From Bacillus infantis NRRL B-14911 (GTDB lineage Bacteria; Bacillota; Bacilli; Bacillales; Cytobacillaceae), in assembly GCF_000473245.1 (NCBI RefSeq), contig NC_022524.1, positions 3,992,501 to 4,056,500 on the forward strand: DNA of 64,000 bases. Direction: 5' to 3'. Position 1 is the stretch's first letter. Each line of letters starts with the position of its first letter. The translations under genes were made by a program, and so were the position numbers. Below the pieces are notes generated by a model. It was not told the DNA's origin. It did no database searches and saw only the letters and a list, made by a program, of their open reading frames with translations. Shown here in pieces: positions 25,787 to 33,537 of this stretch.

Positions 25787-26824
25787 TTGGAGGAGAAGAC
25801 TAATAATGAGTATAAAATCGGGCAAACGACCATCCAATGGAATGAAAGCAGCGGTTCCCTTGATTTTGAAGGGGATGATGCTATTCTCCTTTGGACCAAA
25901 ACAGCCCTGAAAACCTTTATGAATACAATTGAAGAAATAGCTGGAGACGATTCCGCCAGGCTCGTGCTTGAAACAGCAGGCTACAGGACCGGTGAGGATG
26001 TAAGCAGATTTTATAAAAGCACAGGCAAAAGTGTAGAAGCAATCATTGAATATCTTCCGCCGCTTTATAGCAGTGCCGGATGGGGGCAGGTGGAAATTAC
26101 CGAATATTCCACGGATAAAAGAACGGCTGCACTCCGGCTGAAAAATGATTGGGAAGAAAGGGTCATCCGCGCCCAGGGAAAAAGCACGGCAGGAGCCTTC
26201 ATTCCTGGCCACTGGGCAGGAGTGCTGTCAGGCCTTTTCGCTACAAGCATCTGGTATGAAATCACAGCGAGCACCTTTGAAGGAAGCACCTATACGGAAA
26301 TCAGCTATTTCCCTTCTCAAATCACTCCAAAGGACAATATCCATGACAGCATCCGAAAGAAAGAGCAGCAGGCAATTCTAGAGCTAGAAAGAAAAGTCGA
26401 TCAGCGTACAAGAGAATTGAGCGAGCTGGTGAATGATCTGTCTTCTCCGCTTATCCCCGTAATAGATGGCATTACAGTCCTTCCTTTAATGGGCAAATTT
26501 GAGGAGAACCGTTCATCACAGCTCATCGAAAAGGTTCTTTCCGGCCTTTTGCTTCATAAGCCCTCTACACTGATTGTGGATATTACGGGCATCAACTCAG
26601 TTGATGACTATATTCTGGAGCTAATAAATAATCTGACAAAAACAACCACCCTGATGGGGGTCAAGCCTTTCATTGTAGGCATCTCCCCGCAGATCAGCAT
26701 CCAGCTGACCGAGCGGAATATCACGCTGAATGACCAGCACTGTTTTGCCACACTCAAGCATGCCATCAATGAGGCACTGAGCATAGAAGGGCTTGAGATT
26801 GCACCTGTAAAAAAGACTGACTGA
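25787..26824 (+). CDS. STAS-domain protein with V4R-like sensor region (RsbR-type)
   Basis: The TTG start at 25787 lies eight bases after AAGGAGG and gives 345 residues. Residues ~1-190 resemble the V4R/XylR-N-type small-molecule domain (AGYRTGEDVSRF..., GAFIPGHWAGVLSGLFATSIWYE), but without the cysteines that some V4R domains carry. A short coiled coil (IRKKEQQAILELERKVDQRTREL) links it to a C-terminal STAS domain. That domain begins SSPLIPVIDGITVLPLMGKF, as in RsbR co-antagonists of the sigma-B stressosome, and contains LIVDITGINSVDDYILELI. Phosphorylatable Thr/Ser positions of RsbR cannot be assigned with certainty. A stressosome input for an unidentified ligand is the likely role. It is a single gene with a terminator. 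Confidence 0.75.
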   Translation: MEEKTNNEYKIGQTTIQWNESSGSLDFEGDDAILLWTKTALKTFMNTIEEIAGDDSARLVLETAGYRTGEDVSRFYKSTGKSVEAIIEYLPPLYSSAGWGQVEITEYSTDKRTAALRLKNDWEERVIRAQGKSTAGAFIPGHWAGVLSGLFATSIWYEITASTFEGSTYTEISYFPSQITPKDNIHDSIRKKEQQAILELERKVDQRTRELSELVNDLSSPLIPVIDGITVLPLMGKFEENRSSQLIEKVLSGLLLHKPSTLIVDITGINSVDDYILELINNLTKTTTLMGVKPFIVGISPQISIQLTERNITLNDQHCFATLKHAINEALSIEGLEIAPVKKTD

Positions 26825-26837
26825 TCTTTTTGCAGAT

Positions 26838-26875
26838 AAAAAAAGGAAGAAGCATCTAAGCTTCTTCCTTTTTTA
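26838..26875. terminator. Bidirectional terminator
   Basis: GGAAGAAGC and GCTTCTTCC, flanked by A-runs and T-runs on both sides, separate the convergent STAS and M23 genes. Confidence 0.88.
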
Positions 26876-28225
26876 TTACATCGGTACGATCCCGATCGGA
26901 TTGATTGCATTGGATTTAGATGCGTTCCAAGGGCCTCTGTGCAGTTCGAAGTGCAGATGCTGTCCTTGTGAATCACCGGTGTTGCCCATGATCCCGATCT
27001 GTTGTCCTTTTGAGACAGTCGCTCCAGTGCCGATTGAGCGGCTGCTCATGTGAGCATATACTGTCGTGTAGACTTGTCCGTCAATGGAATGGGCGATGAA
27101 TACAGCATTGCCATAGCTGCTGGAGAAATAAGATCTGATGACAACACCATCTGCAGCTGCTACGATTGGAACTGTCCCGCTCTTAGCAATATCAACACCC
27201 GCATGGAAGGTTCCCCAGCGCTGTCCAAGTCCTGATGTCACAACCCCTGCAGCAGGCTTCGTAAAGTTGCCTCCCGAAATCGAAGGTGCGGATGATACTG
27301 GGCCGCCGCCTCCACCGCCGCTATTGCTGCTATTACTACTACTACTACTACTACTTCCTGATGAGCTGTTTTTCTTGGCAGCCGCTGCTGCAGCCGCACG
27401 TCTTTGACGCTCAAGCTCAGCCTGCCTTGCCAATTCTGCCTGGTGCTTTTTCTCAAGCTCTATTGCCTGCTTGATGGCAGCTTCCTGGGCAGCAAGCAGT
27501 TCATTTTCTTCTTCAAGGTTCAGCTTTTCAGCATGCTTGTGTTCTTCCTGATTCTTTAAGCTGGCCATCAGCTTGTTCTTTTCAGCCTTCTGTGCATTCA
27601 GCTGCTTTTTCATGCTCTCAAGGTCGGTGCGCATCTTCTCCAGGGAAGAAAGCTCACTTTCCACCTTTGCCTGAGTCTCTTCAAGAAGCTTTTTGTCTGC
27701 CTCATGCTCGCGCAGGATATCCTGGTCTGCTTCAACAATCGTAGCGACTGCTCCTACACGGTCAATGAAGTCACTGAAGTTCTGTGCTCCCATCAGGACA
27801 TCCAGATAGCTGACCATCCCGCCATTTTCCTGGAAGGAGCGGGCCCGGTCCTTCAGCATTTCGTTCCGCTTGTTGATGCGGTCAGTGATGACAACGATCT
27901 CTGCCTTAAGTTTCTCTATTTCTTCTTTCGTTGCTGCAATCTGCTCTGTTTTTTCCTTGATTTTCGTTTCTGTATCGGAGATGGACAGGCTCAGGCGCTC
28001 AATCTCCTTGCTCACCTGATCCTGCTCACCTTGAAGTCTATTAATCTCTGAATCTGCGCTGTTAATCTTGCTGTCATTACCGGAGCGCTGCTCCTGAATT
28101 TGATTTTTCTTGCTTTCCAGATCACTGATTTTGCTCGCTGATGCCTGGCTGGCAGGGATGCCTCCAAAGATGCTTCCCAGGCCGACTGCCGTGGCAACAG
28201 AAAACGCCGCTATTGATTTTTTCAA
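26876..28225 (-). CDS. M23 peptidoglycan hydrolase with coiled-coil (FtsEX partner)
   Basis: A TTG at 28225, ten bases after AAAGGAG, gives a normal signal peptide (MKKSIAAFSVATAVGLGSIFGGIPASQASA); the in-frame ATG at 28255 has no ribosome-binding site. The 449-residue product has a long coiled coil (about 30-270), an Ala/Lys-rich and then Ser/Gly-rich linker, and a C-terminal LytM/M23 domain. Zinc ligands appear in GTFHAGVDIA and HLHFELHRGP. This is the EnvC/PcsB arrangement, whose coiled coil is driven by FtsEX. It lies directly downstream of ftsE-ftsX. The serine linker is encoded by an AGT/AGC triplet run (27334-27355) prone to length change. Confidence 0.88.
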   Translation of the reverse strand: MKKSIAAFSVATAVGLGSIFGGIPASQASASKISDLESKKNQIQEQRSGNDSKINSADSEINRLQGEQDQVSKEIERLSLSISDTETKIKEKTEQIAATKEEIEKLKAEIVVITDRINKRNEMLKDRARSFQENGGMVSYLDVLMGAQNFSDFIDRVGAVATIVEADQDILREHEADKKLLEETQAKVESELSSLEKMRTDLESMKKQLNAQKAEKNKLMASLKNQEEHKHAEKLNLEEENELLAAQEAAIKQAIELEKKHQAELARQAELERQRRAAAAAAAKKNSSSGSSSSSSSNSSNSGGGGGGPVSSAPSISGGNFTKPAAGVVTSGLGQRWGTFHAGVDIAKSGTVPIVAAADGVVIRSYFSSSYGNAVFIAHSIDGQVYTTVYAHMSSRSIGTGATVSKGQQIGIMGNTGDSQGQHLHFELHRGPWNASKSNAINPIGIVPM

Positions 28226-28389
28226 GTTCCGATTTCTCCTTTCCAATGGGGCCATATGTACGGGTTAGATCGTCTTCTATATGTTTTTGAAACTTTTCAT
28301 ACTATTCATACGTCTATTCTATGACGCATAAAGGGCCCGGAGTATGGTTCCCCCCTGCAGGGCCCTTCCATGCATCTTTTCTTTTATAC

Positions 28390-29283
28390 TTATACTTTAA
28401 GGAATTTGCGGACACTCATCAGGCTGCCCCAGACTCCGATCAATGCTCCCATCAGAATGAGGAGTGCGGAAACCTGGTAGACAAATGGATTGAATTCCAG
28501 CAGCTGGATGAAATGGCCCTGAAGCCTTGGCGAGATATAATCATAGGCATAATTATAAGTGGTTGCAACCAGCACGATCGGCAGAATCGACCCCAGCACG
28601 CCCAGCCACAGCCCTTCAAGGAAGAACGGCCAGCGTATAAAGGCATTGGTCGCCCCTACCAGCTTCATAATCTCAATTTCTCTTCTTCTTGCTACAATTG
28701 TAATTTTAATCGTATTCGAGATCAGGAACATGGCGGTGAACAGAAGGCCCACTACCAGGACAAGACCGACATTCCGGCTTGTATTGATAAAGCCGAACAG
28801 CTTCTCAACCTGTCCCTGTCCGTATTTAACCTTTGTGGCATACTGCAGCTTCTCGATCTTTTCTGCCGTCTTCATTGTATCTTCCGGGTTTTTCGTTTTT
28901 ACGATAAATACATCGTTCAGCGGATTGTCCTGTTCAAAAAGTTTGAAGGCCTGGCCTTCATCTCCAAGACTATCTATCAGATTGGTCAATTCTTCTTCCT
29001 TGGCTGAATATTCGACACTCCCCACTTCGGGTATCTGTTCAATCTTACTCCGTAAAACCTGCTGATCCTGCTCATTTGCAGCAATATCGATGTGAACGCG
29101 GATTTCCACGTCCTCTTCAATGGTTGTAGCCACTTGATTAAGATTCATCATAATAACGAAAAACACACCTACCAGGATGAGAGTGACCGTTACCGCACTG
29201 GCGGAGGCAAAAGTCATCCATCCGTTCCGGCCGAGGCTCTTGAAACTCTCCCTGATGTGACGGCGAAGGGTTCTAGCTTTCAT
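28390..29283 (-). CDS. ftsX: Cell-division ABC transporter permease FtsX
   Basis: The start MKARTLRRHIRESFKSLGRNGWMTFAS at 29283 overlaps the end of ftsE by 11 bp and gives 297 residues, the usual length. There is one N-terminal helix, an extracellular domain (about 45-170), then three C-terminal helices with REIEIMKLVGATNAFIRWPF, the coupling region typical of the family. FtsEX does not transport; it transmits ATP hydrolysis to an extracellular hydrolase, here probably the adjacent M23 protein. A weak GC hairpin (28334-28370) lies between it and that gene. Confidence 0.95.
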   Translation of the reverse strand: MKARTLRRHIRESFKSLGRNGWMTFASASAVTVTLILVGVFFVIMMNLNQVATTIEEDVEIRVHIDIAANEQDQQVLRSKIEQIPEVGSVEYSAKEEELTNLIDSLGDEGQAFKLFEQDNPLNDVFIVKTKNPEDTMKTAEKIEKLQYATKVKYGQGQVEKLFGFINTSRNVGLVLVVGLLFTAMFLISNTIKITIVARRREIEIMKLVGATNAFIRWPFFLEGLWLGVLGSILPIVLVATTYNYAYDYISPRLQGHFIQLLEFNPFVYQVSALLILMGALIGVWGSLMSVRKFLKV

Positions 29284-29959
29284 AACCGTAATCTCCCCTT
29301 TGCTCATCACGTATGATTTTTCCGCCTTCAATGGCAATTACGCGATGCTTGATTGTATTAACGATTTCTTTGTTGTGAGTCGCCATCACGACTGTAGTGC
29401 CCCTCGTATTGATCTCATCAAAGATATTCATGATCTCCCATGAGGTATCAGGATCAAGGTTCCCGGTAGGCTCGTCGGCGATGACTACCTTCGGCGAATT
29501 TACAATGGAGCGGGCAATGGATACTCGCTGCTGCTCTCCGCCTGACAATTCAGTCGGCAGCATGCGCGCCTTATGCTTCAAATTGACCAGCTCAAGGGTT
29601 TCCATAACCTGTTTTTTAATATATTTTGGCTGCTCCTCGATAACTTCAAGGGCAAATGCGACATTCTCGTAAACTGTCAAAGTAGGAAGCAGCTTGAAAT
29701 CCTGGAATACAACGCCGATGTTTCGGCGGAGCAGCGGAACTTTGTTAGGCCTCAGCTTTTCAAGATTCACGCCATTTATCGTAATTGTGCCGGATGTGGG
29801 CCTCTCTTCCCTGTACATCATCTTGATGAAGGTCGATTTGCCGGCTCCGCTCGGACCTACAACATATACAAACTCTCCTTGCTTGATGCGTACGTCTATC
29901 CCGTTGGCAGCAGTTACTCCGTTGGAATACTTCTTATATACGTCTTGCATTTCGATCAT
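29273..29959 (-). CDS. ftsE: Cell-division ATP-binding protein FtsE
   Basis: The 228-residue ABC ATPase has Walker A GPSGAGKSTFIK (about 36-47), signature LSGGEQQRVSIARSI and Walker B VVIADEPTGNLDPDTS. AGGTGATAT precedes the ATG. It is the first gene of ftsE-ftsX-M23. In B. subtilis FtsEX activates CwlO for elongation and promotes entry into sporulation. Candidate Spo0A boxes and an extended -10 promoter lie upstream. Confidence 0.96.
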   Translation of the reverse strand: MIEMQDVYKKYSNGVTAANGIDVRIKQGEFVYVVGPSGAGKSTFIKMMYREERPTSGTITINGVNLEKLRPNKVPLLRRNIGVVFQDFKLLPTLTVYENVAFALEVIEEQPKYIKKQVMETLELVNLKHKARMLPTELSGGEQQRVSIARSIVNSPKVVIADEPTGNLDPDTSWEIMNIFDEINTRGTTVVMATHNKEIVNTIKHRVIAIEGGKIIRDEQRGDYGYES

Positions 29960-30010
29960 TTATATCACCTGTAGTTTAGTGTTAAGAATAGAATTAACTT
30001 TTCGCTAGAA

Positions 30011-30109
30011 ATCGACAGCAATTCGACAACAGTGTTTATTAAATCGTGACAAAATTAAACACAAAACTACTAAAAGCAGCTTGTTCGTATTCTCACTCAA
30101 CCCATTATA
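30011..30109 (-). promoter_or_regulatory. ftsEX control region: extended -10 and tandem Spo0A-like boxes
   Basis: On the minus strand TGTTATAAT (TATAAT at 30109-30104, with the TGN extension) forms an extended -10. Downstream, TGTCGAA (30028-30022) and TGTCGAT (30017-30011) are two Spo0A-box-like heptamers 11 bp apart, positioned to affect elongation or initiation. The gene-free stretch 29960-30301 holds only this region and the cccB terminator. Confidence 0.45.
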
Positions 30110-30254
30110 ACATCATACTTTGTCAAAATAACGGAAAAAAATATTACAGTTTCTTTTCATTTGTATAAAAAACGGTTCTTTTTACCCAAAATCGGGTATC
30201 GTAATTTGTTAAAATACGACAAAAACATTGGAAAAACCTTCATATTTATAAATT

Positions 30255-30296
30255 AAAAAAACCGCCATCCTACTAAAGTAGGATGAAACGGTTTCT
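30255..30296 (-). terminator. Terminator of cccB
   Basis: On the minus strand AAACCG...CATCCTA-CTTTAG-TAGGATG...CGGTTT is followed by TTTTTAAT immediately after the cccB stop region. Confidence 0.8.
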
Positions 30297-30301
30297 CCCT
30301 C

Positions 30302-30619
30302 TTACTTCTTAGCTGCCAGCCATTCTGCCACCGCAGCGGCATCCTCGCCTTCAAGAAGCCTTGGCGGCATGGCACCTTTACCTTCTGCAATCGTCTTTTC
30401 AATTTCTTCCTGGGAAAGCTGTGATCCGATCTTCTCAAGGCTCGGCCCAACCCCGCCCTGCAGATTGTCGCCATGGCAGCTTGAGCATTTCTGGGTGAAC
30501 ATTTTTTGCGGATCGCCCGCTCCTGCCGATTCACTGCCTTCATTCGCTTCTTCCCCGCCGCCGCACGCAGCAAGGACTAAGGAAGCTCCCATAAAAATCA
30601 TCATCAATTTCTTCTTCAT
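30302..30619 (-). CDS. cccB: Cytochrome c-551 (lipoprotein)
   Basis: The 105-residue membrane-anchored c-type cytochrome has lipobox LVLAAC (Cys19), a short Gly/Ser/Glu-rich linker, haem-binding CSSCH (45-49) and the axial Met in KGAMPPRL (Met84). It carries electrons on the outer face of the membrane. In B. subtilis cccB lies next to yvjA, as here, although it is followed here by a terminator. AGGAGGT precedes the ATG. Confidence 0.94.
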   Translation of the reverse strand: MKKKLMMIFMGASLVLAACGGGEEANEGSESAGAGDPQKMFTQKCSSCHGDNLQGGVGPSLEKIGSQLSQEEIEKTIAEGKGAMPPRLLEGEDAAAVAEWLAAKK

Positions 30620-30664
30620 TATAAATACCTCCTATATCCGGATCATTTCCGGACATCTGCAAGC

Positions 30665-31537
30665 CTAGGCACGTTTGAAGCCTTCGCCGAGCACTTCAGA
30701 TGCATCCATTACTATAATAAACGCTTGAGGATCTATGGTCTTGACGAGTTGTTTCAATTTAGTGAACTCCGTCTGATCAACAACACACATCAGTATAGGG
30801 CGTTCATGGTCGGTATATCCGCCATATGCTGATAGTTTTGTCACTCCGCGGTCAATTTTATTCAAGATGCCTTCCCTGACAGCTGCCTGATTGTCCGTAA
30901 TGATCATGGCCATTTTCGAACGGCTGAAGCCGACCTGGATTAAATCGATCGTCTTGGTTGTCACGTAAAGGGCAATAAGTGCATACAAACCTCTTTCAAT
31001 ATCAAATATGACCGCTGCAGAAAGGACGATCAATCCATCAATGATGGCCACACATGTCCCAAGGGTCAGCCCTGTATATTTATTGATGATCTGGGCCGCA
31101 AGATCAGTGCCTCCCGTTGAAGCCTTCCCGCGGAATACAATCCCAAGCCCAAGTCCGACCCCGATTCCGCCGAACAGGGCGCCAAGAAGCGGATCCTGTG
31201 TCCATGGGTCTGCATGGCTCGTCAAAAAAACAACAAGCGGCAGGAATATGGTTCCCGCTAAGGTCTTTGCCCCAAACTGCCTGCCCAAGAATATCAGCCC
31301 TGCGATGAACAGCGGAATATTAAAAGCCCACTGCACATAAGCCGGCTCCCAGCCAACCAATGCGTCCAATATCGTACTGATCCCGCTCACTCCGCCGGAA
31401 GCAATCCGGTTCGGCAGCAAAAACACATTGAACGCCACCGCCACAATCCCGGATCCCACCAGCACAAACAAATACTCAAGCGCCCACTCCGCCCCAGGGT
31501 TATATGTACTTCCTCTCTTTCTCTTGCTCACTTGCAT
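30665..31537 (-). CDS. yvjA: YitT/DUF2179 family membrane protein YvjA
   Basis: The 290-residue protein has five to six membrane helices in the first ~200 residues (e.g. YLFVLVGSGIVAVAFNVFLL, RIASGGVSGISTIL, GKASTGGTDLAAQII). A cytosolic DUF2179 domain (MAMIITDNQAAVREGILNKIDRGVTKL...) completes it. These are marks of the YitT family, whose transported substrate is unknown. It sits between prfB and cccB as in B. subtilis. Confidence 0.88.
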   Translation of the reverse strand: MQVSKRKRGSTYNPGAEWALEYLFVLVGSGIVAVAFNVFLLPNRIASGGVSGISTILDALVGWEPAYVQWAFNIPLFIAGLIFLGRQFGAKTLAGTIFLPLVVFLTSHADPWTQDPLLGALFGGIGVGLGLGIVFRGKASTGGTDLAAQIINKYTGLTLGTCVAIIDGLIVLSAAVIFDIERGLYALIALYVTTKTIDLIQVGFSRSKMAMIITDNQAAVREGILNKIDRGVTKLSAYGGYTDHERPILMCVVDQTEFTKLKQLVKTIDPQAFIIVMDASEVLGEGFKRA

Positions 31538-31802
31538 CCTGCTCCTTTATTGGTGACAGGCACCTCCCGTTATTTGTCGAAAGTTTCCTGTTTACTTTTT
31601 TTCTTACATGGGCTTTTCATAGCCGAAAGTGAGTATAGCATGTTGAAAAAAGGCTGTAAATGCCAATAAAGTGACGTATTAAAGGAGTGGAGCGGAAGTG
31701 TATGGGAACAGCGGAATCCAGAAAAACTAAACCAATGCTTTCTTTAGTTTTTATCTTTTTTACAAAAATATACAAAATGGATTTCCGCATACAGAAAAGT
31801 GG

Positions 31803-31808
31803 TATAAT
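31803..31808 (+). promoter_or_regulatory. -10 box of the heptad-repeat gene
   Basis: A perfect TATAAT lies 23 bp before the start codon, with a weak -35 (GATTTC) 17 bp upstream. Confidence 0.45.
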
Positions 31809-31830
31809 GTCGAAAAGGAGGTGAAAAAAC

Positions 31831-32247
31831 ATGGAGAAGTCACTCGAACAAATCCTGGTCATCATGCAGGAGCAGATAGTGGATCTTGGGTCACAGATGA
31901 ACAGCCGGTTTGATGCAATGGAGAAAAGGCTCGATGGTGTGGATAAAAGGTTTGATGCTGTTGATAAAAGATTTGACGCTGTTGATAAAAGGTTTGATGC
32001 TGCGGATGAAAGGTTTGATGCTGTTAATAAAAGGCTCGATACTATGGATGAAAGGTTTGACAATCTGACAACCGAAATGAGAAGCCATTTTAAACATATT
32101 GAAACGAAGCTTGATCATCATGAAAAGCTTTACCAGGTGGTTTCAAATGAACTGAATGCAGCGCAGATTGACATTGAGTACTTAAGCGAGAAAACCGGTG
32201 TACATGATAAAGAGATCAACCAGTTGAAAAAGACGATTAAAGTATAG
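31831..32247 (+). CDS. Heptad-repeat coiled-coil protein, 138 aa
   Basis: The ATG follows AAAAGGAGGTG. Residues ~26-80 are consecutive seven-residue repeats of the form RFDAVDK (variants KRLDGVD, ERFDAVN, KRLDTMD), encoded by 21-bp tandem DNA repeats at 31906-32070. A second helical region (HIETKLDHHEKLYQVVSNELNA..., EINQLKKTIKV) follows. The composition predicts a long parallel coiled coil. Similar repeat proteins are common in Bacillaceae genomes; I know no established function. The repeat number is likely to vary between strains by slippage. Confidence 0.8.
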   Translation: MEKSLEQILVIMQEQIVDLGSQMNSRFDAMEKRLDGVDKRFDAVDKRFDAVDKRFDAADERFDAVNKRLDTMDERFDNLTTEMRSHFKHIETKLDHHEKLYQVVSNELNAAQIDIEYLSEKTGVHDKEINQLKKTIKV

Positions 32248-32290
32248 AACCCTTACCGAAAACCTCTTCACTGGCCTCACACAACATCCA

Positions 32291-32330
32291 CATAAAAAAA
32301 GCCTTTGCCATTTCCGGCAAAGGCTTTTCC
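32291..32330. terminator. Bidirectional terminator of prfB / the heptad-repeat gene
   Basis: AAAAGCCTTTGCC and GGCAAAGGCTTTT pair perfectly; both strands have A/T-run flanks. It lies between two convergent genes. Confidence 0.88.
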
Positions 32331-32337
32331 TTCAATA

Positions 32338-33442
32338 TTATAAGCTTAGTCTTGAACGCAGATAAGCATTGATGAACGGATCGAGATCGCCGTCCATTAC
32401 GCCCTGGACGTTTCCGGATTCCGTGCTTGTGCGGTGGTCCTTGACCATGCTGTACGGGTGGAATACGTAGGAGCGGATCTGGCTGCCCCAGCCGATTTCC
32501 TTCTGCTCGCCGCGGATTTCCAGCAGCTCCTGCTCCTGCTCTTCAATTTTTTTCTGATAGAGCTTAGCCTGGAGCATTTTCATGGCACGCTCACGGTTCT
32601 TAATCTGGGAGCGCTCGGTCTGGCATGTTACCACGACATTTGTCGGCAAGTGGGTGATCCGGACCGCTGAGTCGGTTGTATTGATATGCTGTCCGCCGGC
32701 GCCGCTTGCCCGGTACGTATCGATTTTCAGGTCTTCTGTACGGATATCGATTTCGATTTCATCATTGAACTCCGGCATAACCTCACAGGAAACGAAAGAG
32801 GTATGGCGGCGGCCTGATGAATCGAACGGCGAGATCCGGACGAGGCGGTGAACGCCTTTTTCCGCCTTCAGATAGCCGTATGCATTATGCCCTTTGATGG
32901 CAAGAGTGACACTTTTGATTCCAGCTTCATCACCAGGAAGATAATCAAGCGTCTCAACCTTGAAGCCTTTTTTCTCTGCCCAGCGCGTGTACATTCGCAG
33001 CAGCATGGAGCCCCAGTCCTGGGATTCCGTACCGCCCGCTCCCGGGTGAAGTTCAAGGATGGCATTGTTTTTATCATATTCCTCACTAAGCAAAAGCTGC
33101 AGCTCGAACTGCGCAAGGCGCTTTGTCAGCTCAGTCAGCTCTTCGGCAAGCTCATTCTGGAGATCCTCGTCGCTTTCTTCCTTCACAAGCTCATAAGTGA
33201 GCTCCAGGTTTTCAAATGTTTCATACAGGTCATGGAATTCATGGACCTGATCCTTCAGGGCATTCGACTCGCTGATAACAACCTGCGCCGCTTTCTGATC
33301 ATCCCAGAAATTTGGGTGCAGCATTTCTTCATCAAGCTCGGCGATGCGCGCCTCTTTGTTTTCTAAGTCAAAGAGACCCCCTAAAGTCCGCTAATACCTT
33401 AGCTGTTCTCTCTAACTCATTGCGAATGTCTGCTAATTCCAT
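32338..33442 (-). CDS. prfB: Peptide chain release factor 2, with programmed +1 frameshift
   Basis: Translation starts at the ATG at 33442 after AGAGGTGA, reads 24 codons ([20 protein letters not shown]...), and meets an in-frame TGA at 33370-33368. A +1 slip on CTT-TGA-C continues in the frame [16 protein letters not shown]..., giving 367 residues. RF2 recognises UGA/UAA; the anticodon-like motif SPF ([12 protein letters not shown]) and the hydrolytic GGQ ([17 protein letters not shown]) are present. The slip makes RF2 synthesis depend on its own scarcity. The gene lies downstream of secA as in B. subtilis. Confidence 0.97.
33367..33382 (-). promoter_or_regulatory. prfB +1 frameshift site
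   Basis: Minus strand AGGGGG-TCT-CTTTGAC: an internal Shine-Dalgarno-like AGGGGG three bases before the CTT slippery codon and the UGA stop with a following C. This is the canonical autoregulatory RF2 site. Confidence 0.95.
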
Positions 33443-33482
33443 TCCAGTCACCTCTAAATAGTTTTTTTACAGTGTATCAGGA

Positions 33483-33531
33483 AAAAGAGAGCAGGCAAAG
33501 CTGATCGAGCTTTACCGGCCCTCTTCATTTC
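33483..33531 (-). terminator. Hairpin between secA and prfB
   Basis: On the minus strand GAGGGCCGGTAAAGCT pairs with AGCTTTGCCTGCTCTC (imperfect) and is followed by TTTTTCC. It may be an attenuating terminator, since secA and prfB are usually co-transcribed. Confidence 0.6.
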
Positions 33532-33537
33532 TTATAC

